Positions 35,150-43,107 of a stretch of DNA of 64,000 bases are shown here, in pieces. A program made the translations under genes and the position numbers. The stretch is from the NCBI RefSeq assembly GCF_002270355.1, contig NZ_NJFZ01000001.1:1-64000 (forward strand), given 5' to 3'. The stretch comes from Flectobacillus sp. BAB-3569 (GTDB lineage: Bacteria; Bacteroidota; Bacteroidia; Cytophagales; Spirosomataceae). The stretch's first letter is position 1. Every line of letters starts with the position of its first letter. The notes beneath the pieces were generated by a model. It did not search any database, was not told the origin of the DNA, and was given only the letters and a program-made list of their open reading frames with translations.

Positions 35150-35430
35150 ATTGTTAGACTGTCATGACTTAGAGGAAGAGATGATTCAAAAAAGTATCAT
35201 GATTCATATCGAAGACATATTCCCTTTCCTTTTTCACTTAATTTAAAAACTTTTTGAGTTTGATTCTGTTTTTCAATTGAATAAATTTATCCTTGAAGAG
35301 CTGATTAGGAATCTAATCATAAATTTTTCTGTATTGTAAAGAGGTTATTGCATTTTTGGCTTACGGCATAAAGCTTATTGCCTACGGCAGGTATTTACTC
35401 AACTATTTTTACTTATAGCCCACAAAGCGT

Positions 35431-36132
35431 ATGACAGGTGAACAAAATCCTGAGAAATTAGATAAAATCATTGAAGCGAGAATGAAACTCAAAGCTCGTT
35501 TTGAAGAAAAAATGAAGGAGACTCCATCTATGGCTGACCCAAATCCAATGGGACGAGGACCAATCAATCGCCATGGAATGCCTCAAACCCCCATAGGACA
35601 AACTATTACACAAAAGTGGCCTGTGCTAGACTTGGGTTATCATCCACAAATTCCAATGGACAAGTGGCGCTTAATCATTGATGGCGAAGTAGAAAACCCC
35701 GTAGTATTGAAATGGGAAGACTTTTTGGCATTGCCTCAAACCGACGATATTTCTGATTTTCACTGTGTGACTACTTGGTCAAAACTAGATATGTCTTGGC
35801 GTGGCGTGCGTTTGATGGACTTGGCAGCTTTGGTACAACCCAAAGAAACCGCCACACATTTGATGTGTTATGGCTATGATACCTATACAACCAACGTATC
35901 CTTGGAGGAGGCACTCAAGCCCGATGTGATGCTCGTGCATACTGTCGAAGGAGAACCCTTACCACTCGAACATGGAGGTCCTTTGCGTATGATTACGCCA
36001 CAGTTGTATGCTTGGAAAGGCTCAAAATGGATTAAAAGAATCGAATTTTTATCGGCTAATAAGCTAGGTTTTTGGGAAGAAAGAGGATACTCGAATACAG
36101 CTTATCCTTGGCGCAATGATAGATATAGTTAA
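35431..36132 (+). CDS. Molybdopterin-dependent oxidoreductase, sulfite-oxidase-like
   Basis: This 233-residue protein has the sulfite-oxidase-type molybdopterin fold (about 60-225). The Mo-ligand Cys is C112 in DFHCVTTWSKLDMSWRG, and cofactor-binding features follow at HGGPLRMITPQLYAWKGSKWIK. It is a single-domain form with no heme, no dimerisation domain and no Tat or Sec signal, so it should act in the cytoplasm. The substrate and electron partner are unknown. It is divergent from eutB and convergent with an FMN reductase gene. Confidence 0.88.
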   Translation: MTGEQNPEKLDKIIEARMKLKARFEEKMKETPSMADPNPMGRGPINRHGMPQTPIGQTITQKWPVLDLGYHPQIPMDKWRLIIDGEVENPVVLKWEDFLALPQTDDISDFHCVTTWSKLDMSWRGVRLMDLAALVQPKETATHLMCYGYDTYTTNVSLEEALKPDVMLVHTVEGEPLPLEHGGPLRMITPQLYAWKGSKWIKRIEFLSANKLGFWEERGYSNTAYPWRNDRYS

Positions 36133-36185
36133 GTGCTGAGTTTGGAGTGTAGAGTGCATAGTTTTTATTAAAGTACAAATACTAA

Positions 36186-36308
36186 TTGGGTGAGTTGTGA
36201 TTGAGTGGATGAGTGATTATTTTGATTTTACGTACTTGTAGGGGCGCAATGCTTTGCCTCTAAATATGTGTCATTTTAAAATAATCACTCAACCACCATT
36301 CACTCAAT
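36186..36308. repeat. Dispersed repeat R1, third copy
   Basis: The arm TGATTGAGTGGATGAGTGATT (near 36198) and the reverse-complement arm (36278-36307) flank the core GGCGCAATGCTTTGCCTC (36243-36260). It fills the gap between two convergent genes, like the copies at 28.6 and 31.5 kb. Confidence 0.7.
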
Positions 36309-36315
36309 TTCAACA

Positions 36316-36906
36316 TTATGCTTTTCCATTATTCCAGCGTTGAGCGATTTTGATAGAATAATCTACAAAAGCTTTTACTGAATTTTCATAAACAGTATTG
36401 TCATTGGCTAATTCGCCATTTTCGTTGAGATTAACGTGGGTTTCATGCGATTCATAAATACGAGGTGAAATCACTGAGTATTGATTCAAGAAATTGATGA
36501 GTTTTCCCAACATGACCGTCATTTCTATGGCAGGAAGCTTGCCTCCACGACCACTTGATACACCCGCCAATGCGAAGGTTTTTTCTCCAAAAAGATGCGC
36601 AAAATCTTTGCCTCCCAACTGATTCAACAAGTTGATTAATTCTGCATCTGGAAACCAATTGTATTCGGGCATTACTATAAAAACTAAATCTGCTTTAGCC
36701 CAAGCGCCAATTAGTTTTTCTTGAAAAGCACTCAAGCTATCTTTTTTGATAAAACCCTGACCAAAAAATGGTACATCGTAATTTTCGAAGTCAACAATTT
36801 CAATTTGGTCAAAGCCTGCCTCTTGGCTAAGCGATTTTAAGTATTTTGAAAAACGAAGAGAACTACTGTTTTTTCTGGGTGAGGTCGATAAAATCGTAAT
36901 ATTCAT
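36316..36906 (-). CDS. NADPH-dependent FMN reductase family protein
   Basis: Flavodoxin-fold reductase of 196 residues when started at the ATG at 36906 (MNITILSTSPRKNSSSLRF). The frame extends 28 codons further, but that leader lacks any family feature. FMN-phosphate binding is shown by STSPRKNSSS, and the flavin loop by VMPEYNWFPDAELINLLNQL and LAGVSSGRGG. It reduces flavin, quinone or azo compounds using NAD(P)H; the true substrate is unknown. Confidence 0.88.
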   Translation of the reverse strand: MNITILSTSPRKNSSSLRFSKYLKSLSQEAGFDQIEIVDFENYDVPFFGQGFIKKDSLSAFQEKLIGAWAKADLVFIVMPEYNWFPDAELINLLNQLGGKDFAHLFGEKTFALAGVSSGRGGKLPAIEMTVMLGKLINFLNQYSVISPRIYESHETHVNLNENGELANDNTVYENSVKAFVDYSIKIAQRWNNGKA

Positions 36907-37109
36907 GATTGTACGAGTTGTCAATAACCGTGGTTGTAGGTTAAAATAAAGTTGATTGTTAGATATTTGACTACTAAGTAAGTAACTCAACTCACTAGGG
37001 ATAAGTTTATAAAAGTTATTTTTTGTGAAAAAATAATGCCCTGCATAAAGACATAGATTCTTTCAAATGATTTGCTATCTTGTAATCAAACACAAAAATC
37101 TATTCAAAA

Positions 37110-37538
37110 ATGAAAAATACATCTCGAAGAAATTTTATTGAAAAATCTCTCCAAGTAGCCACTGCTGGCACAGCCCTAACTGTTATGACACCGAGTAATT
37201 CTGAAGCAGCCGTTCCAAAGGCACTGCCTGTTTTTTCACATCATGTGTTTTTTTGGTTGAAAGACAGCAAAGATAAAAAGGCTTATGAGCAATTGCTTGC
37301 AGGTTTGAAAGGATTAGGTAAAATTGAACAAATCAAACAAGCGCATATCGGAAAGGCTTCAATTAATGATTTTGACAAACCTGTGACTGATGCGTCTTAC
37401 ACATTTTCGGTATTACTATTGTTTGCTTCGAAAGAGGATGAAGAGAAATATTTAGTACATCCACTCCACAAGAAATTCATTGAAGATCATAAACATTTGT
37501 GGTCGAAGGTTGTGGTATATGATTCGATAGCGTTGTAG
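37110..37538 (+). CDS. Exported Dabb (stress-responsive A/B barrel) domain protein
   Basis: This 142-residue protein has a Tat-like signal (SRRNFIEKS, then a hydrophobic Ala/Thr stretch) and one dimeric alpha/beta-barrel domain (about 45-142, with FSHHVFFWLKDS and HPLHKKFIEDHKHLWSKVVVYDS). Dabb proteins are small dimers of poorly known function, and some bind hydrophobic ligands or cofactors. The twin-arginine signal suggests folding before export. Confidence 0.85.
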   Translation: MKNTSRRNFIEKSLQVATAGTALTVMTPSNSEAAVPKALPVFSHHVFFWLKDSKDKKAYEQLLAGLKGLGKIEQIKQAHIGKASINDFDKPVTDASYTFSVLLLFASKEDEEKYLVHPLHKKFIEDHKHLWSKVVVYDSIAL

Positions 37539-37592
37539 TTTGATAGAATAGTCACAAGTTGTGGTTATGTCAAAAATAAAAATATTTGCCCT

Positions 37593-37627
37593 TGCCGATT
37601 GTGATAAATCTACACAATCGGCATTTT
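37593..37627 (+). terminator. Terminator after the Dabb gene
   Basis: TGCCGATTGTG (37593-37603) pairs perfectly with CACAATCGGCA (37613-37623), then TTTT. Intrinsic terminator. Confidence 0.8.
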
Positions 37628-37752
37628 AATACTTATTCTAAATATGGAATACGGCTTTTTAAGTTATTTTAAAAAGTAAAGATAATTTTTGCCAGAAAAA
37701 GTAGTAGTTTTAAGCAAAGTTGTCTATTCTCTTTTTTAAAAAGTACTAAACT

Positions 37753-39186
37753 ATGTCTAATTCCTCAACGCAAAGTAATCAGTCTGCGCTCTACACGCTG
37801 GTAACAGTGTGGTTCTTTTGGAGTTTTGTAGCTGCTTCAAACGGTATTCTTATCCCACTATTCAAAGACAAATTCGAATTGCAACAATGGCAAGCTCAAT
37901 TAGTAGACTTTGCTTTTTACGCTGCTTATTTCGTAGGGTCCATTCTCTATTTTGTGGTTTCTGGCATCATTAAAGGTGATGTACTCAACAGAATTGGATA
38001 CAAAAATGGTATCATTTATGGCTTGATTATCTCGGCTGTTGGTACTATTCTTTTCTACCCAGCTGCTGAACTAAAATCATTTCCTATCCTCCTTTCAGCT
38101 CTATTTATTGTAGGACTGGGCTTTTCATTACAGCAAACAGCAACCCAACCCTTTATGATTGCCTTGGGCGACCCTGCAACAGGTGCTCAACGTATCAACT
38201 TAGGAGGTGCTGTTAATAACCTAGGCGGTACAATCGGTCCTGCTTTGATTAGTTACGCTATCTTCGGTTCAATTTCGGCTGATGCAGCTAAAAATGCTTC
38301 GATTGATTCGGTAAAAGCACCTTATTTGATTTTAGGGGTTGTTTTTGCCTTATTCGCAGTATTTTTCAAACTATCAAAACTTCCACGTATCACTAACGAC
38401 GAAGACGTAGAAATCGGAACAGGTGCCTTGAAATATCCACAATTATTATTGGGTATGTCGGCAATCTTCGTTTATGTTGGCGTTGAAGTAACGATTGGTA
38501 GTAACTTGGGTGAATATTTGAAAGTAACCGAAAACTTAGAGTCTTCTCAAATTGCGAAGTACGTATCTCTTTTCTGGGGAAGTATGATGGTAGGTCGTTG
38601 GACTGCTTCAATCGGAAACTTTAACTTTAGCCAAAGCACTCAAACTATTTTAAAGGTAGTTATTCCATTCGTCGCATTTGCTATTGTATTAGGCGTAAAT
38701 GCCTTGGGTGGTAGTGCTGTTCAAGACTTATTACCTTACGGTTTTTGTGTTGTGATGATGATTGCAGCATTCTTTGCTAGTCAAGAAAAGCCAGTAAAAA
38801 CTTTATTGATTTATACAGCTTGTGGCGCAGTAACATCGTTATTGGGGGTAATTTTTACAGGAAAAATCGCATTGTTCTTATTGATTAGTGGAGGTTTATT
38901 CTGTTCAGTATTGTGGCCTTCAATTTTCTCACTGGGTACTGCTGGTTTAGGAAAATACACAAACCAAGGTGCAGCCTTCTTGATTATGATGATTTTGGGT
39001 GGTGCTGTGATTCCTGTAGTTCAAGGTATTTTAGCAGATAGTATTGGTATTCAATTGTCATATTTGTTGGCAGTAGCTTGTTTTGGTTACTTGTTCTTCT
39101 TTGGTATTCGTGTTCAAGCTGTACTGCGCAAACAGAATATTGATTTTGATAAAGAAGTCGTCAAAAATACAGGTAAAGGACACTAG
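37753..39186 (+). CDS. Sugar MFS transporter (FucP/GluP-like)
   Basis: This 477-residue inner-membrane protein has about 12 hydrophobic helices. FucP/glucose-galactose symporter features include LIPLFKDKFELQQWQAQLVDFAFYAAYF in the first helices, GLGFSLQQTATQPFMIALGD and RINLGGAVNNLGGTIGP in the middle, and a long central loop. It probably imports a hexose or deoxyhexose with H+. No catabolic gene is adjacent to identify the sugar. It is followed by the MITE-like repeat R3. Confidence 0.9.
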   Translation: MSNSSTQSNQSALYTLVTVWFFWSFVAASNGILIPLFKDKFELQQWQAQLVDFAFYAAYFVGSILYFVVSGIIKGDVLNRIGYKNGIIYGLIISAVGTILFYPAAELKSFPILLSALFIVGLGFSLQQTATQPFMIALGDPATGAQRINLGGAVNNLGGTIGPALISYAIFGSISADAAKNASIDSVKAPYLILGVVFALFAVFFKLSKLPRITNDEDVEIGTGALKYPQLLLGMSAIFVYVGVEVTIGSNLGEYLKVTENLESSQIAKYVSLFWGSMMVGRWTASIGNFNFSQSTQTILKVVIPFVAFAIVLGVNALGGSAVQDLLPYGFCVVMMIAAFFASQEKPVKTLLIYTACGAVTSLLGVIFTGKIALFLLISGGLFCSVLWPSIFSLGTAGLGKYTNQGAAFLIMMILGGAVIPVVQGILADSIGIQLSYLLAVACFGYLFFFGIRVQAVLRKQNIDFDKEVVKNTGKGH

Positions 39187-39214
39187 GTATTAATGTAGAA
39201 TTGTGAGTGATGAA

Positions 39215-39372
39215 TTAAGTTAGTGGGCAAAAAAAGTTTAATCATTGAGCTTTCGGCTTTCAGCTATGGGCATTGGGTAAAACTTATCTATCGTTACTAA
39301 AAACAATTTAACACTCCTTGCCTTGTGCCTGTTGCCTTGTGCCTAAAATAAAAATTTTGCCCACTAACTTAA
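39215..39372. repeat. Dispersed repeat R3, MITE-like with 18-bp perfect ends
   Basis: TTAAGTTAGTGGGCAAAA (39215-39232) is the exact reverse complement of 39355-39372, enclosing 122 bp with no coding capacity and a short tandem duplication of GCCTTGTGCCT. A related copy lies at 30441-30575. It supplies a false upstream ATG (39318) to the following hydrolase gene. Confidence 0.8.
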
Positions 39373-39392
39373 CCTGTCGTCAAATATTCCTC

Positions 39393-40169
39393 ATGGTTTT
39401 GAACTATCATAAAATAGGAAATGGTGCTAAAATCCTGCTCGCATTCCACGGAATCGGGCAGGATTTTTCATGTTTCATGCACTTTGCCGAAGTTTTCTCA
39501 GAGAGATACACTACCTATCTTTTTGATTTACCTTTTCATGGAAAACATATTCATCAAGACCCATTTGTTGTAACAAAGCAATTATGGAAAGATAGCTTAG
39601 TCCAATTTTTTGAAAATGAAAATATTCAAGAATTTGATATAATAGGTTTTAGCATAGGGGGGCGTTTTGCTTTGGCGACTTTTGAGGAATTTGCTGCAAG
39701 AATAAATCATGTACTACTTTTAGCGCCAGACGGCATCAAAGTAAACCCTTTGTATCGACTGGCTACAGGAAGTAAATTGGGAAGATGGGGCTTTAGACGA
39801 GTCATTGCACATCAGCCAACTTTTTTGAAAATGGGTAATTCTCTTCAAAAATTGGGAATAGTATCAAAAAGTACTGTTCGAATGGCAGATTTTATGTTAG
39901 GAACACCCCTCAAACAAAAGCAAATTTACCATGCTTGGATTGGCTTTAAAGAGTTACAATTTGATATTCCCAAACTAATACAACTTGCACAAAGATTTCA
40001 GACCAAGTTTAGCTTTTTTGTGGGAAGGTACGACCAACTACTTCCTCCACAACAAATTTTGCCATTGAGTAAATATGTACAAAAACAGCAAACTGTTTTG
40101 CTTGATACAGGTCATACCAAATTGGTTGACAAGGTGGTAACCTATCTAAGCAAAGAAGGTTTTTCTTGA
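39393..40169 (+). CDS. Alpha/beta hydrolase
   Basis: With the start at 39393 (MVLNYHKIGNGAKILLAFHG) this is a 258-residue cytoplasmic protein. An upstream ATG at 39318 lies inside repeat R3 and is rejected. The nucleophile elbow is IIGFSIGGRF (S87), the oxyanion-type motif is FHGIGQDFS, and the catalytic His is in DTGHTKLVD. The cap region (about 110-200) is helical. The substrate is unknown; it lies 98 bp upstream of a type III polyketide synthase, so a thioesterase-like or tailoring role is possible. Confidence 0.87.
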   Translation: MVLNYHKIGNGAKILLAFHGIGQDFSCFMHFAEVFSERYTTYLFDLPFHGKHIHQDPFVVTKQLWKDSLVQFFENENIQEFDIIGFSIGGRFALATFEEFAARINHVLLLAPDGIKVNPLYRLATGSKLGRWGFRRVIAHQPTFLKMGNSLQKLGIVSKSTVRMADFMLGTPLKQKQIYHAWIGFKELQFDIPKLIQLAQRFQTKFSFFVGRYDQLLPPQQILPLSKYVQKQQTVLLDTGHTKLVDKVVTYLSKEGFS

Positions 40170-40266
40170 AAAACTGAACAATTGTGTGGATATTATCGTA
40201 TATAACAATGATTAAGTAACCTGACTTTAATCTATAAAGACAATTCACACGTTATACTGAAAATCT

Positions 40267-41349
40267 ATGAGCTATATCACTGCTATCGGAACAGCAGTTC
40301 CTGCCAATCGTTTTGGACAACTCGAAATCGCTGAGTTTATGGCGCGTTCTTTGGAGTTGGACGAAATAGAAAAACGTAAGCTCATAGCACTTTATAGAAG
40401 TACCAAAATTCAGTATCGCCATTCTGTTATACCAGATTATGGCCTTCCCATTGAATCCTACCAATTTTATCCTAATACACAAAATTTAGAACCTTTTCCT
40501 TCCGTAGCACATCGTATGCAAGTGTACAAGCAAACAGCTTTACCGCTTTGTGTGGAGGCTACTAAAGGCTTATCTCTGGAGGGCATTACCCACCTAATTA
40601 CTGTAAGTTGTACGGGTATGTATGCTCCTGGGTTAGATATTGAGTTAGTACAAGCCTTGGGGTTGCCAACCTATACGAAAAGAACTGCCATTAATTTCAT
40701 GGGTTGCTATGGTGCTTTTAATGGCTTGAAAGTCGCTAATGATATATGTCTAGCCAATCCTGATGCCAAAGTTTTACTAGTTAGTGTCGAGCTGTGTACG
40801 CTTCATTTTCAGAAGAAAAAAGATTTAGATTTTTTGCTTTCCAATGCACTATTCTCTGATGGAGCAGCAGCCGTGATTATTGAACCTAGGGCTCCTCATG
40901 AAAAGGTTTTGAAATTAGAATCTTTTTATTGTGACTTATTCACTGAAGGACAGTCAGACATGGCGTGGCACATTGCTGATTTTGGTTTTGAAATGACTTT
41001 AACATCTTATGTCCCTCAACTCATCAAAAATGGTATCAATCAGTTAGTAGAGAACCTTCTCGAAGCTAACGGCACCCGTAGAGATGAAGTACAATATTAT
41101 GCTATTCATCCGGGAGGCAGAGCCATTTTGGAATCAGTAGAGATAGCCCTAGGAATAAGTTCATTGGATAATCAATATGCCTACGAGGTCTTACGAGATT
41201 ATGGTAATATGTCTTCTACTACCATACTCTTTGTTTTAAAAAGGGTTTTAGAACAGGTAAATGACGAAAATAAAGGCTGTAAAATTTTGAGTTGTGCTTT
41301 TGGGCCAGGGTTAACAGTAGAGTCTTTAATAGCAAAAATAGGCGTTTAG
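40267..41349 (+). CDS. Type III polyketide synthase (chalcone/stilbene synthase-like)
   Basis: This 360-residue thiolase-fold enzyme carries the complete type III PKS triad: C147 in NFMGCYGAFNG, H281 in YAIHPGGRAILE and N314 in DYGNMSS. It condenses an acyl-CoA starter with malonyl-CoA units to pyrones or resorcinols. Bacterial homologues often sit with a methyltransferase and an oxidoreductase; neither is seen here, only an alpha/beta hydrolase upstream and a non-coding gap downstream. The product cannot be predicted from the sequence. Confidence 0.92.
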   Translation: MSYITAIGTAVPANRFGQLEIAEFMARSLELDEIEKRKLIALYRSTKIQYRHSVIPDYGLPIESYQFYPNTQNLEPFPSVAHRMQVYKQTALPLCVEATKGLSLEGITHLITVSCTGMYAPGLDIELVQALGLPTYTKRTAINFMGCYGAFNGLKVANDICLANPDAKVLLVSVELCTLHFQKKKDLDFLLSNALFSDGAAAVIIEPRAPHEKVLKLESFYCDLFTEGQSDMAWHIADFGFEMTLTSYVPQLIKNGINQLVENLLEANGTRRDEVQYYAIHPGGRAILESVEIALGISSLDNQYAYEVLRDYGNMSSTTILFVLKRVLEQVNDENKGCKILSCAFGPGLTVESLIAKIGV

Positions 41350-41980
41350 TGTGGTTTTTCATCGCTTGTAAAACTTTCATTTCTTAACTTCCACTAGTAA
41401 TTAAAAAAGATTAGTTTTGCTATAGATTCATAGTTTTCTATGACTCAAACTAGGAGCTCAATAATAATATTTGTCTTTTTCCATTACCGCCCTTCTTCAT
41501 AAGACAACCGCCGTCGAAATATATTGAATATCCTACTATGAATCATCTATGTAACTCTCTTGAGAGGTACTGATGTGCTAAAAGTAGTTTGATTATTAAA
41601 CGCAGGCAGGGGTTGTTATTCCCAAGCTGATTTTCTTGAAACTTTCAACATTTAGCTGATAGCTAATGTATTTATTTCGTGGGCTAGTTAAGTAGTTTAC
41701 AGTCCATATTAGAGTTGATGTCATCATTTTAATGCATCTTAACTATTACAGAGCCTTTACCAATTCGTCCTAAGTAATTAATCAGTCTAATGTGCATAGC
41801 TTGTTATACAAGTTATAACTTAGTCAAAAGTTTAGAAGTAAAACAGTAGGTCTTTTAAAACTTCTTAGACTTTGCCAATAACAAGTTATGCATATTATTT
41901 AGTAGGTTCTTCTTCATTCTCCCCACAACAAATATCACGGATTCCTAATACGACAGGTCTTTACCAATCAAAAAAATTCT
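41350..41980. other. Intergenic region between the polyketide synthase and psd
   Basis: About 630 bp, AT-rich, with no coding-like frame on either strand. Its only clear structure is the long imperfect inverted repeat at 41789-41896. The psd promoter follows at its right end. Confidence 0.5.
41789..41896. repeat. Imperfect inverted repeat with 19-base arms
   Basis: The 19-base arms at 41789-41807 and 41878-41896 are reverse complements at 17 positions, and both mismatches would be G-U pairs in RNA. The 70-base interior has further partial self-complementarity. It could be a MITE relic or a structured RNA; no second copy was noticed in the window. Confidence 0.45.
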
Positions 41981-41988
41981 TACCTTTG
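41981..41988 (+). promoter_or_regulatory. -7 promoter element of psd
   Basis: TACCTTTG matches TAnnTTTG, 29 bases upstream of the ATG at 42017. Its position supports that ATG as the true psd start. The -33 region is weak. Confidence 0.5.
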
Positions 41989-42016
41989 TAGAAACCATAT
42001 TTCCCTAAAGCAAAGT

Positions 42017-42675
42017 ATGACAATTCACAAAGAAGGTACAGGTACCATTTTGGTAACAGTTGTTTTTTGGCTGTACTGAATTCAGCTGTTTATTATTTCT
42101 TTCCTGACAATGATCTAATTCGTAAGATTGCTGTAGTTTTCAGCGTCTTGTTCTCTATCATTATCTTACAGTTTTTTAGAGTTCCTAAAAGAGTAACTGT
42201 AAAGAATCCAAAGCATATCATCGCTCCAGCAGATGGGAAAGTTGTGGTAATTGAAGAAGTAGAAGAACCTGAATATTTCAAAGGTCGTCGTCGTCAGATT
42301 TCGATTTTTATGTCTCCAGTGAATGTTCATATTAATTTCAATCCACTTTCAGGGATTGTATCTTTCTTTAAATATCATCCTGGGAAGTATTTGGTAGCTT
42401 GGCATCCAAAAGCAAGTACTGAAAATGAGCGTACTACTATTGTGGTTCGCCATGAAAGTGGAACAGAGGTAATGTTTCGTCAGATTGCAGGTGCTCTAGC
42501 AAGACGTATTTGTTGGTATGTAGAGGAAGGAAAGCAAGTAGAGCAAGGTTCTGAATTTGGCTTTATCAAATTTGGTTCTCGTGTGGATATCTTTTTGCCA
42601 TTAGATGCAAAGGTATTAGTTAACCTAGACGATCGTCCTGTAGGAGGAGAGACTGTAATCGCTGAATTAGCTTAA
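42017..42675 (+). pseudogene. psd: Phosphatidylserine decarboxylase family protein, split by a -1 frameshift
   Basis: ATG at 42017 encodes MTIHKEGTGTILVTVVF, then a stop (TGA at 42077). The family sequence continues one base back from the TTG at 42067 (LAVLNSAVYYFFPDNDLIRK...). A seventh T in the run at 42063-42068 would give a continuous 219-residue protein. The membrane anchor is residues 8-50, and the self-cleavage site is G-S in FIKFGSRVDIF, which yields the pyruvoyl cofactor. It makes phosphatidylethanolamine from phosphatidylserine. Strong conservation after the break argues for sequence error or a very recent mutation. A short product from the TTG would lose part of the anchor. Confidence 0.85.
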
Positions 42676-42696
42676 TAATCAGATTTTTATATTTAG

Positions 42697-42731
42697 AAAA
42701 GCCTTTGCAAATCAATTGCAAAGGCTTTTTT
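42697..42731 (+). terminator. Terminator after psd
   Basis: AAAAGCCTTTGCA (42697-42709) pairs perfectly with TGCAAAGGCTTTT (42717-42729), followed by more T. Strong intrinsic terminator. Confidence 0.85.
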
Positions 42732-42818
42732 ATTGTGTAATAAACATTTTTCGGTACTTCTTCGTTATATAGTTTGTGAATTAAATAATAAAAAATTGTA
42801 AAATTTTAACAAAATTAA

Positions 42819-42850
42819 TTTGTGTGCATTGCTAAAAGAAATTACCTTTA
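42819..42850 (+). promoter_or_regulatory. Candidate promoter of the 61-residue membrane protein gene
   Basis: TTTG (42819-42822), 20 bases, TACCTTTA (42843-42850): matches the Bacteroidota consensus except for the final base. It lies about 70 bases before the small ORF. Confidence 0.5.
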
Positions 42851-42921
42851 TATCACTTAAATCAAAAATTAACCACTTAAAGTACAATAAAATCGTTTAC
42901 AACCATTAAAATCTAAAAGTT

Positions 42922-43107
42922 ATGAAAAAGGTAAATCAATTTATGCTTCTACAATGGCTTGTGTTTTTACCATTAATACTTCCATTGAGTATCGCATCCG
43001 GAATTTTGCAAGGAGTCAAACAAGCAGTATCAAGTCTGATACTACAGATTTGGTCCGATGTATCGTCGCCGATTATTCATGAAGAAAACCCAGATTTTTT
43101 TGCTTAA
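42922..43107 (+). CDS. Small predicted membrane protein, 61 residues
   Basis: It begins MKKVNQF and has one long hydrophobic segment (about 9-35, LLQWLVFLPLILPLSIASGI) and a short polar tail. The A-rich leader, the promoter-like element and the MKK start resemble real genes nearby. The last 35 bases overlap the 3' end of the convergent pseudouridine synthase gene. I do not recognise the family; it could be a small regulatory peptide or a toxin-like membrane peptide. Confidence 0.5.
   Translation: MKKVNQFMLLQWLVFLPLILPLSIASGILQGVKQAVSSLILQIWSDVSSPIIHEENPDFFA

Noticed and set aside
35150-35430. Cobalamin riboswitch upstream of eutB
   Set aside because: EutB needs cobalamin, so one was looked for, but no B12-box-like segment or matching stems could be identified.
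36907-36990. 28-codon extension of the FMN reductase
   Set aside because: No family match; the flavodoxin fold begins at MNITILSTSPRK.
39318-39392. N-terminal extension of the alpha/beta hydrolase (MPCACCLVPKIK...)
   Set aside because: It is encoded inside repeat R3, including its inverted end, and has no family similarity. The ATG at 39393 gives the normal hydrolase N-terminus.
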